From an uncultured Gemmatimonadota bacterium (GTDB lineage Bacteria; Gemmatimonadota; Gemmatimonadetes; Gemmatimonadales; Gemmatimonadaceae), in the NCBI GenBank assembly GCA_946479895.1, contig CAMLHT010000025.1:1-22780 (forward strand): a stretch of DNA of 22,780 nt. The letters are read 5' to 3'. Under the pieces are notes generated by a model. That model worked only from the letters and a program-made list of their open reading frames with translations. It was not told where the DNA came from and ran no database searches. Each line of letters opens with the position of its first letter. Positions within the stretch are counted from its first letter, which is position 1. The position numbers and the translations under genes were made by a program. Of this stretch, positions 15,244 through 22,621 are shown piece after piece.

Positions 15244-16845
15244 TCATGCGATTGTCGGAGTGCCAGCGCGAAAGAGAATGCGAGTCAGCACCTCCAGGAG
15301 TACTTGCGCAGGCTTGGCCTCTCCTCGAGGACTGTGCCACGCCACAAAACCATCCGGCCGGAGGAGGACTGCCCCATCTGGGGAAATGCCCAGCTTGGCG
15401 GCCCAGTTCGCATCGTCAGGGCGCAGATCGCCTTCCGGTGCGATGCGATAGCTTGCCAACCTGGCACCAGCCTTCTGTGCTGCGTCGGTCGCGGCATCCG
15501 ACCACTGGCCAGTGCCTGTCAACAGAACGAAGCGGCCATCGAGCAGGTCCAGAGTCGAGATGCGCTCGGCTCCACGAGCGAGCCACAGGTGCGGGACCCT
15601 GGTACCAGGAACGCCGGTCAGCTCCTCCCGATCGAGCAATACAATCTCGTTTCGTGGGCTCGGTTGGTCGGCGTCGGACAGGATGGTTCGCGAGCGGTAC
15701 TGGTACCCGACGATCGGATAGAACTCCGATGCCTTCTCCTTCATTCTGGTCTTCTCCAGCACGGCGGCAGCGGGACCGGTCATCGAGTGTTGCGCCGCGA
15801 ACATGGCCACTGGATGGCGTTCGGTGTGATAGCTCGACAACAGATCTTCACCGGCACGTTCCGATAGCACGGCGGCGAGCTTCCATGCGAGGTTCTGTGC
15901 GCTCTGGATCGCCGTGTTCACGCCCAGGCCTTCCTTGGGCGGCATGGTGTGGGCGGCGTCGCCGACGAGGAATACGCGACCGTGCTGGAATCGCTCGGCG
16001 ACCCGTTGTTCCGGCTGCCACGGTGCGACCTCCACGACTTCTACGGGCACGTCGGGCTGACCGATTGCTTTTTGGAGTAACTCACGTGCGCGGTCGGGAG
16101 ATAATTCGCCTTCCGTCTTCTTCCGTGTGAGAACGAACATGCCGAGATCTTTCTCGGCGAGCATGAAGATGCCGCGAACATCCGGGTTGTCGACCAGGAT
16201 TGTATCGGTCTCAGAATCGCGTACCCAACGGTCCCACGGTGCGCGAGCGTAGATGAACACGTAGTGTTCATCCAGGACTCCTTTGCCTTCCGTCGGGATC
16301 TGGAGGCGTTGCCTGATGCCGCTATGGGCGCCATCGGCAGCCGCGAGGAACTCCGCGCGTATTACGCGCGAGGCGCCGGTTCCGTGTTCTCTCACGGTTG
16401 CAGAGACGCCCCGGTCATCCTGGGTCAGCTCCACGAGCTCCGTCGAGTACTGCACCTGGCCGCCGCGCTCACGCACGGCCGCCACGAGGATCGGCTCGAG
16501 ACGACTCTGGGGGCAGAACCAGACGAAAGGCTCCGGACTGAGGGATCGTGTGTCGAGGAGCGAGGCTGGATCCATCAGCTCCTTCTGCGTCTGCGACGCG
16601 AGGTGCTCACGTGCGACGATGCGTGAGACGCGAGCACCGGCACGATGAACCTCGCCGGCGAGCTTCACGCCACGAAATACCTCCATCGTTCGGAAGTTGA
16701 GATTTCGCGCCCGCGGATACCATGACACACCGGAGCGCCGCTCGACGACGAGCGGCTCAATGCCTTGCTGCAGCAAGAGGACCGCGAGCGAAAGGCCGGC
16801 CCCTCCAGCACCAACGATCAACACGGGTACGTGCTCGGATGTCAT
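15244..16845 (-). CDS. FAD-dependent aromatic hydroxylase (class A monooxygenase)
   Basis: A 533-residue flavoprotein of the PheA/TfdB/MhpA-like group, which uses NAD(P)H and O2 to hydroxylate phenolic or polyketide rings. The FAD fingerprint is GAGGAG (12-17) in VLIVGAGGAGLSLA with VVER at the strand end; the DG motif is AAADGAHSGIR (~168-178); the ribose/GD motif is FLVGDAAHTMPPKEGLGVN (~292-310). The C-terminal ~150 residues fit the thioredoxin-like domain of this group. ATG 16845 has GAGGG five bases upstream; ATG 16863 is a possible longer start. The start overlaps the stop of a tiny upstream ORF as ATGA. Substrate is unknown; the convergent LysR gene could be its regulator. Confidence 0.9.
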   Translation of the reverse strand: MTSEHVPVLIVGAGGAGLSLAVLLLQQGIEPLVVERRSGVSWYPRARNLNFRTMEVFRGVKLAGEVHRAGARVSRIVAREHLASQTQKELMDPASLLDTRSLSPEPFVWFCPQSRLEPILVAAVRERGGQVQYSTELVELTQDDRGVSATVREHGTGASRVIRAEFLAAADGAHSGIRQRLQIPTEGKGVLDEHYVFIYARAPWDRWVRDSETDTILVDNPDVRGIFMLAEKDLGMFVLTRKKTEGELSPDRARELLQKAIGQPDVPVEVVEVAPWQPEQRVAERFQHGRVFLVGDAAHTMPPKEGLGVNTAIQSAQNLAWKLAAVLSERAGEDLLSSYHTERHPVAMFAAQHSMTGPAAAVLEKTRMKEKASEFYPIVGYQYRSRTILSDADQPSPRNEIVLLDREELTGVPGTRVPHLWLARGAERISTLDLLDGRFVLLTGTGQWSDAATDAAQKAGARLASYRIAPEGDLRPDDANWAAKLGISPDGAVLLRPDGFVAWHSPRGEAKPAQVLLEVLTRILFRAGTPTIA

Positions 16846-16931
16846 ATCGACCCTCGCTGCCATTGGGCGACCTTCCGGAGGTAGTCGCGCCGCGCGTCGG
16901 ACCGCTCGGTGAGCCATTCCCGCTCGTCCAT
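16842..16931 (-). pseudogene. 29-codon ORF resembling an ECF sigma factor N-terminus
   Basis: From ATG 16931 (GAGGA about 10 bases upstream) a 29-residue frame reads MDEREWLTER, then R..YLRKVA and a final GS, and its stop overlaps the hydroxylase ATG as ATGA. The spacing of DREWL-ER, LR-VA and GS closely follows the start of ECF41/SigJ-type sigma factors, where region 2 would continue with AYRMLGS. Nothing of the rest of a sigma factor is present. It may be a fused remnant that now serves as a coupled leader ORF. The match is short and from memory of the family, so confidence is low. Confidence 0.35.
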
Positions 16932-17011
16932 CAGTCCCACGTCCTCGGCTTCCTCGGTCAATTATTTGACGGATGAAACCCGGGTCGATGTGACAGGAGA
17001 TTGGGGATGCA

Positions 17012-17048
17012 AGAAGCCCCGCCTGGCGCGTGGAGCGCCAGGCGGGGC
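17012..17048 (-). terminator. Hairpin terminator of repeat copy 1
   Basis: A perfect 14-bp stem (17016-17029 with 17035-17048) and 5-base loop (GTGGA on the + strand) is followed on the minus strand by TTCTT. This fits an intrinsic terminator for the PhzF/tRNA-like transcript, though the T tract is weak. The eighth pair is C17023-G17041, where copy 2 has T-A. Confidence 0.6.
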
Positions 17049-17065
17049 AACCAATCTCACCGGAG

Positions 17066-17110
17066 TGGGCCCGGGTGGAGTCGAACTACCGACCTCACGC
17101 TCATCAGGCA
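17066..17110 (-). ncRNA. tRNA-Ile(GAT)-like 3' half, copy 1
   Basis: On the minus strand this reads as an anticodon loop CTGATGA (GAT), anticodon 3' stem GCGTG, variable loop AGGTC, T arm with loop TTCGACT, and acceptor 3' strand CGGGCCC plus A. The 5' half (acceptor 5' strand and D arm) is missing and no 5' partner for the acceptor is seen upstream. The T stem has one A-C mismatch. It is a truncated tRNA-like sequence, not a working tRNA gene. Confidence 0.6.
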
Positions 17111-17131
17111 GGACCGACACCACACGTGCGC

Positions 17132-18082
17132 CTAGGGAACTCGCAGCTTGCCGGCGGCGACGGTGACTGCGGATCCCAGCAGTCGTACCGCATCGCCTCT
17201 CACATCGAGCTCGATCCGGCTGCGCCGGCCCATGTCCTCGCCCTGTATCAGCCCGATGCGGCCCTCGGGTGAGATGGCGTTCACGATCAGATAACACGCG
17301 AGAGGCCCGGCCGCCGTGCCTGTGGCCGGGTCCTCGGCGATGCCGACGGTCGGATTGAAGAACCGTGTGTGTGCCCGCGTGTCGGGCTCGGAAGTGGCCA
17401 GCGCGAAGATGTAGCAGCCTTCGGCTCCGCAACTCCGAAGGACGGCCGCAAGCCGCTGCGCATCAGGACGGGCGCGCGCGAGCGCGTCGCGGTCCCGCAC
17501 CGGCACCATCAGGTGTGCGACTCCCGTCGAGACTACCTGCGGACGGAGATCGGGGACGTCCAGATCCGACGAGGTGAGCCCCAGAGCGCTGGCCAATTCG
17601 GCGCAGTCGGTGAGCACCGTCTGATACCGCGGCGCTCCCTGCCACATCGCGATGGCCTTGGGCGACCCGGCTTCAGCGAGGACTTCTACCTCGAGCACAT
17701 CATCCCCGATCTCCTGCCTGAACGAGGCCCAGCCGTCGTCGAGCGGAATGGCGCCAGACTCCGCGAGCCACCACCACGCTCCGAGCGCGTTGTGACCGGC
17801 GCCGTCGACTTCCACTCCTGCCGCCGTGAAGGAGCGCAGGCGCCACTCCGCGTCGCGTGTGGGGTGAAGGAGAAACGTCGTCTCGGACTGGTTGAACTCA
17901 CGCGCGATGCGGCGCATGACATCGTCGTCCAGGCCATCGGCACCGGGTACCACCGCGAGCGGATTCCCCGAGAGCGGCTCCTGCGCGAAGACATCGACCA
18001 GGGCGAAGTCGACCTGTCTCGTACTGCTGGAATGCTGCGGTCCGCCGGCGGCGCCGGGGACGAGAGTGATCTGTCGCGCCAC
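17132..18082 (-). CDS. PhzF-family isomerase
   Basis: A 316-residue cytoplasmic protein of the PhzF/diaminopimelate-epimerase fold. Typical family marks are FALVDVFAQEPLSGNPLAVV near the start, the catalytic-Glu region REFNQSETTFL, and AEDPATGTAAGPLACYLI in the second half-domain. Family members isomerise small metabolites; only some make phenazines, and no other phz genes are here, so the substrate is unknown. GTG 18082 is chosen because AAGGAGAG lies upstream at good spacing; the open frame further upstream shows no family sequence. The ~20-residue extension before RQVDFALVDVF is unusual. Its 3' end runs into the tRNA-like/hairpin repeat. Confidence 0.88.
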   Translation of the reverse strand: MARQITLVPGAAGGPQHSSSTRQVDFALVDVFAQEPLSGNPLAVVPGADGLDDDVMRRIAREFNQSETTFLLHPTRDAEWRLRSFTAAGVEVDGAGHNALGAWWWLAESGAIPLDDGWASFRQEIGDDVLEVEVLAEAGSPKAIAMWQGAPRYQTVLTDCAELASALGLTSSDLDVPDLRPQVVSTGVAHLMVPVRDRDALARARPDAQRLAAVLRSCGAEGCYIFALATSEPDTRAHTRFFNPTVGIAEDPATGTAAGPLACYLIVNAISPEGRIGLIQGEDMGRRSRIELDVRGDAVRLLGSAVTVAAGKLRVP

Positions 18083-18563
18083 GCGCTCTCTCCTTGCCGT
18101 GTCGAATTGGTCATGCCAGGACGAGTACGCGCGTGTGGGGATTGCCCCAGCCGGATCTGCCCGGACGCGAGCAGCGCCACCATGCGCCGGAGGTCGTCGC
18201 GAACGGCGCGTGGCTCGTCGTGAAAGGTGGCGCCCAGGGCGTAAATGCCGTCGCGGCCGAGGGAGTTCCTCGATACTGGAGATTCCGCCTGCCGTCATGG
18301 AGGCGGGCATACGACGTATGCTGATGCCGGCCCGTGCAGAATCGTCGCTTCGTCTGCCGCGTGGTCCGTAGTTCGACCAGCGGCTCGCAGGCGGCGGGCC
18401 GCACAGCCAACTCCGCCTGCGCGAACCGGTGCGCCTCGTACGGCAAGGCCGTCGCATCGACCTGCTGCCCGACGACGGCCGGCGTGCTGTCGTGGACCAT
18501 GGTCACCAGCGTGAGCGTGCGGACGGCACCCTTGGAGCCGGTGCGCATGCGCACGCCGCGGAT
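18083..18563. other. Stretch without a recognisable intact gene
   Basis: No convincing gene is seen. On the minus strand about 18111-18250 a frame reads YALGATFHDEPRAVRDDLRRM and VALLASGQIRLGQ, which has coding character and could be the C-terminal end of a lost reductase or other enzyme. It is not continued upstream and is too short to name. The stretch adjoins an IS30 remnant, consistent with decay. Confidence 0.4.
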
Positions 18564-18740
18564 ATCGAAAGCCACGAGGCGATCTACCAGGCGCTCCACG
18601 TGCAGGGCCGTGGCGCGCCGCGTCGCGAGCTGACGGCGTGCCTGCGCACGCGCCGGGCGCTGCGCCTGCCCCGCGCGTGTGCGCGTGGTCAGGGCAAGGG
18701 CTTCGTCCCCCGGAGCTCCTCATCAGTGCTGGCAATGGCC
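18564..18740 (+). mobile_element. IS30-family transposase remnant
   Basis: A + strand frame reads ESHEAIYQALHVQGRG then RRELTACLRT, the highly characteristic IS30 segment (normally VSHETIYQ.LYVQGRGALRRELxxCLRTGRA). Shortly afterwards a +1 frame reads PPELLIS, matching the PE-hydrophobic-IS motif that precedes the DDE core, so a frameshift separates them. The N-terminal HTH, the rest of the catalytic domain and terminal inverted repeats are absent. Only a small decayed piece of the insertion sequence remains. Confidence 0.6.
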
Positions 18741-18870
18741 GAGCTGCTACGATCACATCGGACACCGACTGTTGCCACGACCGATTGAATCTGCGGCGTG
18801 CAGCGGCGTCACCTGGCGCTGTGAGGCACTCGCAGCGCGCGCCGCGCTCCCCGCGCCAGCGTCTCGACAG

Positions 18871-19116
18871 TCAACGCCCCCGGCCACGCCGCCAGAACCT
18901 ACGGAACACGCTGGCGAGCCCGAGATGCTTCATCACGAGGAGGATGAAGACGCCCAACATCACCGCGACCGGGAGGGCCAGACGGAACGAGACGTAGTGG
19001 AGAACGAGGACGTGGCCCGCGAGGAGGGCAAGCCCCGCCGCCGACAGCAGCCAGCGATGTGGCCGGCGATGGCCCTCTGGTCGCGTCATGCGATCCCGGT
19101 GAGCTCGCCACGTCAT
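18871..19116 (-). CDS. Small membrane protein downstream of methyltransferase
   Basis: An 81-residue protein with a basic N-terminus, two adjacent hydrophobic segments (WLLSAAGLALLAGHVLVLHYVSF and LALPVAVMLGVFILLVMKH) and a strongly basic tail (RRFWRRGRGR). ATG 19116 begins 2 bases after the methyltransferase stop, indicating translational coupling; ATG 19089 is an alternative. It is probably an inner-membrane hairpin with both ends in the cytoplasm. I do not recognise the family. A functional link to the methyltransferase is inferred from coupling only. Confidence 0.65.
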   Translation of the reverse strand: MTWRAHRDRMTRPEGHRRPHRWLLSAAGLALLAGHVLVLHYVSFRLALPVAVMLGVFILLVMKHLGLASVFRRFWRRGRGR

Positions 19117-19118
19117 GG

Positions 19119-19772
19119 TCAGCGCTCGGTCGAGGCCGTCGCGACCGCGAACTGCAGGTCGCCGACTCCCACCGCGCCGCTTTCCACGACCGTCAGACCT
19201 GCGTCGCTCAGCAGCTCGACGATGTCGCGAAGAGCGAGATGCCCATGGCGGTGAACGCGGGCGAGGAAGCCCTGCCGCTCCCGCGCGGGCGCTGCGAAAT
19301 CGGCGGCGAGAACTCGTCCCCCGGGCTTCAGCACGCGGCGAATCTCGCGCGCGCCCTGCTGGCGAACCGGCTGGGGAAGGTGATGCAACATCAGCGTGCT
19401 CACGACGACGTCGAACCATGCCTCTGGGTAAGGGAGCTCCTCTACGATCCCGGTCCGAAACATCACGTCGACGCGCGACTTCCCGGCCTTCCGCTTCGCT
19501 CGGTCTATCATCTCCGGTGATGGGTCGACTCCGTGAACGCGGCCCAGCGCGCCGACGCGCAGCTTCGCCGCGATCGCGAGGGTCCCCGTCCCACAGCCGA
19601 CGTCGAGCACCGCCTCGCCGGGCCCGATGCGCGCCAGGCCGACCAGCCGCTCGTGGAGTGCTCGCTCTCCCCCGCGCGTCAGCAGTGAGGCCATGAGGTC
19701 GTAGTAGCGGGCGTGGGCATGCAGGACCAGGCCCCTGGTTGCTGATCTCGCCTGTTCGTCCTTCGTCGTCAC
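19119..19772 (-). CDS. Class I SAM-dependent methyltransferase
   Basis: A 217-residue cytoplasmic methyltransferase of the UbiE/Methyltransf_11 type. Motif I is VLDVGCGTGTLAIA (55-68), followed by VHGVDPSPEMIDRAK with the acidic ribose-binding residue, then FDVVVSTLMLHHLP (motif post-II) and RRVLKPGGRVLAADF (motif III). The start is GTG 19772, with GGAGGG at good spacing; the longer open frame upstream is not conserved in character. The substrate is unknown: an N-terminal helix ending in ARYYDLMASLLTRGG is common in lipid/quinone and small-molecule methyltransferases. It forms a two-gene unit with the small membrane protein. Confidence 0.88.
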   Translation of the reverse strand: MTTKDEQARSATRGLVLHAHARYYDLMASLLTRGGERALHERLVGLARIGPGEAVLDVGCGTGTLAIAAKLRVGALGRVHGVDPSPEMIDRAKRKAGKSRVDVMFRTGIVEELPYPEAWFDVVVSTLMLHHLPQPVRQQGAREIRRVLKPGGRVLAADFAAPARERQGFLARVHRHGHLALRDIVELLSDAGLTVVESGAVGVGDLQFAVATASTER

Positions 19773-20253
19773 GTCGTACCCTCCGGATGCGGGAGCGGCC
19801 GGTGCGCCGCCGCCACTGGGCGTCCTGGACGACGGGCACGGGTGGCCAGGCGGGATGCCCAGCTGCATCGTACGGTAGGCGTGACGGACACCGCGTGCAG
19901 GCCGTCGCGGGCCGCGGTGTTCAGTAGTGGACAAACACGCGCGTCGTGTTCCGTATCTCGCTCGACGCCTGGACCGAGGAGACACTCTGTCCACGGCGTC
20001 TTACGACGCGACCGCCGTCGTCCCGCTCGGCCAGGCGCACCCACCCGGCACTACCGCGCGCTCCTTCACCTCGTGGGCAAACTTCATCGATGTTGCCATG
20101 CTCCAACCTCGCAAGGGTCGGAGCCTCCGGCACACTCGGGGCGGTTCGCGTCGGCGGCGGCGGTTCCAGTCGGCTCTGTCCCTCCTGGGCGCGTCACATG
20201 CGTCAGAGCCAACGCCGTCGCCCCTACGGTCCGACGCAGCGTCACCGCCCGGA
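19773..20253. other. Intergenic stretch, no gene seen
   Basis: This 481-base region separates the minus-strand methyltransferase from the + strand HD remnant and cupin. Frames are open because of high GC but none shows family sequence, a good start context or hydrophobic patterning. It should contain promoters for both directions; no clear hexamers were found by eye. Confidence 0.45.
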
Positions 20254-20523
20254 GTGGCGGATACGGTCAAGATCGGTGGCGTGGCGGTGCCGGATGGCAG
20301 AATGGCGAGCGAGGTCGCCGAACTGGTGCGGGACATTGCTTCCCCATCGCTCTTCGACCACTCGGGTCACTTCGACGGCGTTCGGACCCTCGCGGGGCAG
20401 CGGCGTGGACTGCGCTTCGATGCAGCGCCGCTCCACGTGGGGGCGATGTTCCATACGTTCGAGCAGGCGGGCGGTAGCGCTTTGCCGTGCGGAGGAGACA
20501 TGTCTAGACGGGAGGGTAAACCG
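20254..20523 (+). pseudogene. HD-domain phosphohydrolase remnant
   Basis: From an in-frame GTG at 20254 the protein reads VKIGGVAVPDGRMASEVAELV, then SLFDHSGHFDGV, LAGQRRGLRFD and LHVGAMFH. This is the N-terminal part of the small HD-domain hydrolases (cyanamide-hydratase-like), where the motif is HS....F and VGAMFHDLG. Immediately after AMFH the catalytic Asp of the HD pair is replaced by Thr and similarity stops, so metal binding is lost. The frame then runs straight into the cupin gene. It is read as a truncated gene, possibly with an internal deletion. Confidence 0.55.
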
Positions 20524-20958
20524 ATGAGGAGAGCAATTACAACAGGTTCCTTCGGGCTGGCATTGGCGGCACTGGCACTCGGGGCTTCGCCCGGACGTGC
20601 GCAGAATACGGACGATGTGAGGACTGTCTTCGATCGAGCGATCCCGAACATCGAGGGAAAGCGCTTGGTCGCCGTCGTCGTGAGGTATCCTCCAGGCGGC
20701 AAATCGCTACCTCATCACCATGCTCCGTCGGCATTCGTCTACGCTTACGTACTGTCTGGCGCCATTCGCAGCCAGGTCGACGATCAGCCCGCCAGAGTCT
20801 ACCATGTCGGTGAAAACTTCTACGAAGTGCCCGGCTCGCATCACAGGATCAGTGAGAACGCGAGTGGCAAGGCTCCCGCGAGCCTACTGGCAGTCTTCGT
20901 CGTCGATTCCAGCGACAAGCGCCTGACTGTACAGGATCAGAAGACGAGATCGCCCTGA
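20524..20958 (+). CDS. Secreted cupin-domain protein
   Basis: A 144-residue protein with an N-terminal signal peptide (MRRAITTGSFGLALAALALG, predicted cleavage after GRAQ) and a single cupin barrel. Motif 1 is LPHHHAPSAFVYAYVLSGAI (His64-66) and motif 2 is GENFYEVPGSHHRI (Glu97, His106/107), enough ligands for one metal ion. ATG 20524 is preceded by GGAGGG at 7-base spacing; the open frame upstream belongs to the HD remnant. It should act in the periplasm. Such small exported cupins are common near oxidoreductases and their substrates are unknown. The quinone reductase gene starts 27 bases downstream. Confidence 0.88.
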   Translation: MRRAITTGSFGLALAALALGASPGRAQNTDDVRTVFDRAIPNIEGKRLVAVVVRYPPGGKSLPHHHAPSAFVYAYVLSGAIRSQVDDQPARVYHVGENFYEVPGSHHRISENASGKAPASLLAVFVVDSSDKRLTVQDQKTRSP

Positions 20959-20985
20959 CTCGCCTGGTGGCGCGAGGAGCATGAG

Positions 20986-21987
20986 ATGGCCTCCAGCAGC
21001 ATCGTTCATCGAGCCGATGAGACCCGGTCGCATGCATCGTCGATGATGGCCTGGCGCATACACGAGTTTGGGCCACCAGATGTCATGCGGTTCGAGCGAG
21101 TTCGTCGGCCCGATCCCGGCCCTGGCGAGGTCCTCGTCCAGGTCGAAGCCGCTGGGGTCGGTGCCTGGGACGGCTGGATCAGGGCCGGAAAGAGCGTTCT
21201 GCCGCAGCCGCTTCCCCTCACTCCGGGCTCGGATCTCTCTGGTGACATCGCAGCCGTGGGCCCGGGGGGTTCCGACCTGCGCGTGGGAGATCAGGTGTAT
21301 GGTGTCACGAATCCCCGGTTCGTCGGGGCCTATGCCGAGTATGCCGTGGCTTCCGCAGCGATGATCTCGAGGAAGCCGACCTCGCTGACCTACATTGAAG
21401 CTGCCTCTGTTCCTGTCGTTGCCGTGACGGCCTGGCAAGCATTGTTTGATCGGGCCCAACTCAGCGCGGGCCAAACGGTGGTCATTCACGGGGCGGCCGG
21501 AAACGTCGGAGCGTATGCGGTGCAGCTGGCCCGTCGCGCAGGTGTGCGGACCATCGCGACCGCAGCCACGGATGACGTCCCCGTTGTGCGCAACCTCGGC
21601 GCGGACACGACGATCGACTTCGAGACGCAGCGCTTCGAGGACGAAGTTCGGGATGCGGACGCTGTGATCGATCTGGTCGGCGGCGAAACACAAACGCGTT
21701 CGTTTCAGGTCCTCCGTCGAGGCGGCAGGCTGATTTCGGCGGTCTCCCCTCCTGATCAGCATCTTGCGCAGAGCCATGGCGTCGCGGCCGCGTTCTTTCT
21801 GGTCAATGTCACACGCCAGTATCTGGCGGAGATCGCTGGCCTCCTCGATGGCGGAGAGCTGAGCACACATGTGGGTGCAGTGCTACCCCTCGCGGACGCG
21901 CGCGACGCTCATCTGATGCTGGAAGGCTTACGGCCTCGGCCGAAAGGAAAGATCGTGCTCGCCGTCGGAGCAGGTCGAGTGGCGTGA
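20986..21987 (+). CDS. Zinc-free MDR quinone oxidoreductase
   Basis: A 333-residue NADPH-dependent reductase of the medium-chain dehydrogenase family (QOR/zeta-crystallin type). The catalytic domain has IHEFGPPDVMRFERV, PGEVLVQVEAAGV, and LTPGSDLSGDIAAVG; the Rossmann domain has VVIHGAAGNVGAYAVQLARRAG (165-186). The zinc-ligand cysteines of alcohol dehydrogenases are absent, as expected for this group. ATG 20986 has GAGGAG six bases upstream; ATG 21043, closer to the usual family N-terminus, has no ribosome site. It probably forms an operon with the cupin gene. Substrate is likely a quinone or enone. Confidence 0.93.
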   Translation: MASSSIVHRADETRSHASSMMAWRIHEFGPPDVMRFERVRRPDPGPGEVLVQVEAAGVGAWDGWIRAGKSVLPQPLPLTPGSDLSGDIAAVGPGGSDLRVGDQVYGVTNPRFVGAYAEYAVASAAMISRKPTSLTYIEAASVPVVAVTAWQALFDRAQLSAGQTVVIHGAAGNVGAYAVQLARRAGVRTIATAATDDVPVVRNLGADTTIDFETQRFEDEVRDADAVIDLVGGETQTRSFQVLRRGGRLISAVSPPDQHLAQSHGVAAAFFLVNVTRQYLAEIAGLLDGGELSTHVGAVLPLADARDAHLMLEGLRPRPKGKIVLAVGAGRVA

Positions 21988-22181
21988 ATCGACTTGGCCC
22001 CGCACGACGCCGCTCGCCCGTCCAACATCGGGGGGCGTGCGACTGGTGCGATTTCGCGTGCCGGAGCGCCCCGGCCGGAGCGGGGCCGCACGGGACAGTG
22101 CCGGGAGAGGTTCCGGCACACGTTCTCGTCGGTGCTCCCCGCGCCGCGGCATGGGCCCGGCGTCCTTGCCACCGGCATGCA

Positions 22182-22218
22182 AGAAGCCCCGCTTGGCGCT
22201 GCACGCGCCAAGCGGGGC
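22182..22218 (-). terminator. Hairpin terminator of repeat copy 2
   Basis: A perfect 14-bp stem (22186-22199 with 22205-22218), loop TGCAC on the + strand, followed on the minus strand by TTCTT. The eighth pair is T22193-A22211 against C-G in copy 1, and the loop sequence differs, so pairing is kept while sequence changes. Confidence 0.6.
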
Positions 22219-22235
22219 AACCGGTTCGATCGAGA

Positions 22236-22280
22236 TGGGCCTGGGTAGAGTTGAACTACCGACCTCACGCTTATCAGGCA
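22236..22280 (-). ncRNA. tRNA-Ile(GAT)-like 3' half, copy 2
   Basis: On the minus strand this has anticodon loop CTGATAA (GAT), 3' stem GCGTG, variable loop AGGTC, T arm GGTAG-TTCAACT-CTACC with five perfect pairs, and acceptor 3' strand CAGGCCC plus A, without an encoded CCA. The bases before the loop (TATGC) can pair with GCGTG through wobbles, but D arm and acceptor 5' strand are missing. It is closer to a genuine tRNA than copy 1. Confidence 0.6.
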
Positions 22281-22621
22281 TAACTGGTACCCGCAAGAAG
22301 TCCGGCAACATGCCGTAACTCATTGGTGGCACGCGCGATCGTGCCGGACTTCATTCAGCGGGGAAGGCGCCTTGCCGCTCTCAGTGGAGAGCAGAATGGA
22401 GAGCAGTGGGGCCGCCACCCGGGTCGGGAGCCGAGCTTCGACTGGCCGGCATACTGGCGCCGTCATTTCCTCCAACGCGCCATCGCCTGGCGCCGGGATA
22501 CTCGCCGCCCTGCCAGCCAAGGCGAGAGATTGGCAGCCCACTATGCCGCCATGCCTGCAGTCGCACTGATTGGCCGCAGTGCTCATCTGTACTTGTCAGA
22601 CAGTGACAGTATCAGCGGCGG
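22281..22621. other. Intergenic stretch, no supported gene
   Basis: A 100-codon + strand frame (22323-22625) exists but has no recognised domain, no good start context and a composition expected of GC-rich noncoding DNA. A small inverted repeat (TGTCA-GACAG-TGACA) lies near its end. Nothing else is supported. Confidence 0.4.

Larger units (their letters stand above)
17007..17110 (-). repeat. 104-base tRNA-half/hairpin element, copy 1
   Basis: Copy 1 of a 104-base direct repeat aligns without gaps to 22177-22280 at roughly 80 % identity, most differences being transitions. Read on the minus strand it has a tRNA-like 3' half, an ~18-base spacer and a 14-bp hairpin followed by TTCTT. It begins 21 bases after the stop of the PhzF-family gene, so it lies in that gene's 3' untranslated region. 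Weak similarity continues about 14 bases beyond the tRNA-like part. Confidence 0.75.
22177..22280 (-). repeat. 104-base tRNA-half/hairpin element, copy 2
   Basis: The second copy of the element at 17007-17110, same orientation, exactly 5170 bases away and with no gaps in the alignment. It lies 341 bases beyond the end of the partial minus-strand gene at the right edge and 189 bases after the quinone reductase on the other strand. Confidence 0.75.

Noticed and set aside
17066..17110. A complete tRNA-Ile gene
   Set aside because: No acceptor 5' strand or D arm is found upstream, and the T stem has a mismatch; copy 2 likewise lacks its 5' half.
18423..18575. Minus-strand frame with VAFDIRGVRMRTGSKG and VVGQQVDATA, faintly like an ISAs1-family transposase
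   Set aside because: The alignment is loose, the key NEIP motif is not intact and the frame overlaps the better supported IS30 remnant on the other strand.
21928..22332. Open frames over the tRNA-like repeats giving peptides such as PDKREVGSST or VELNYRPHAY
   Set aside because: These are translations of tRNA-like sequence, a known source of spurious proteins, not genes.
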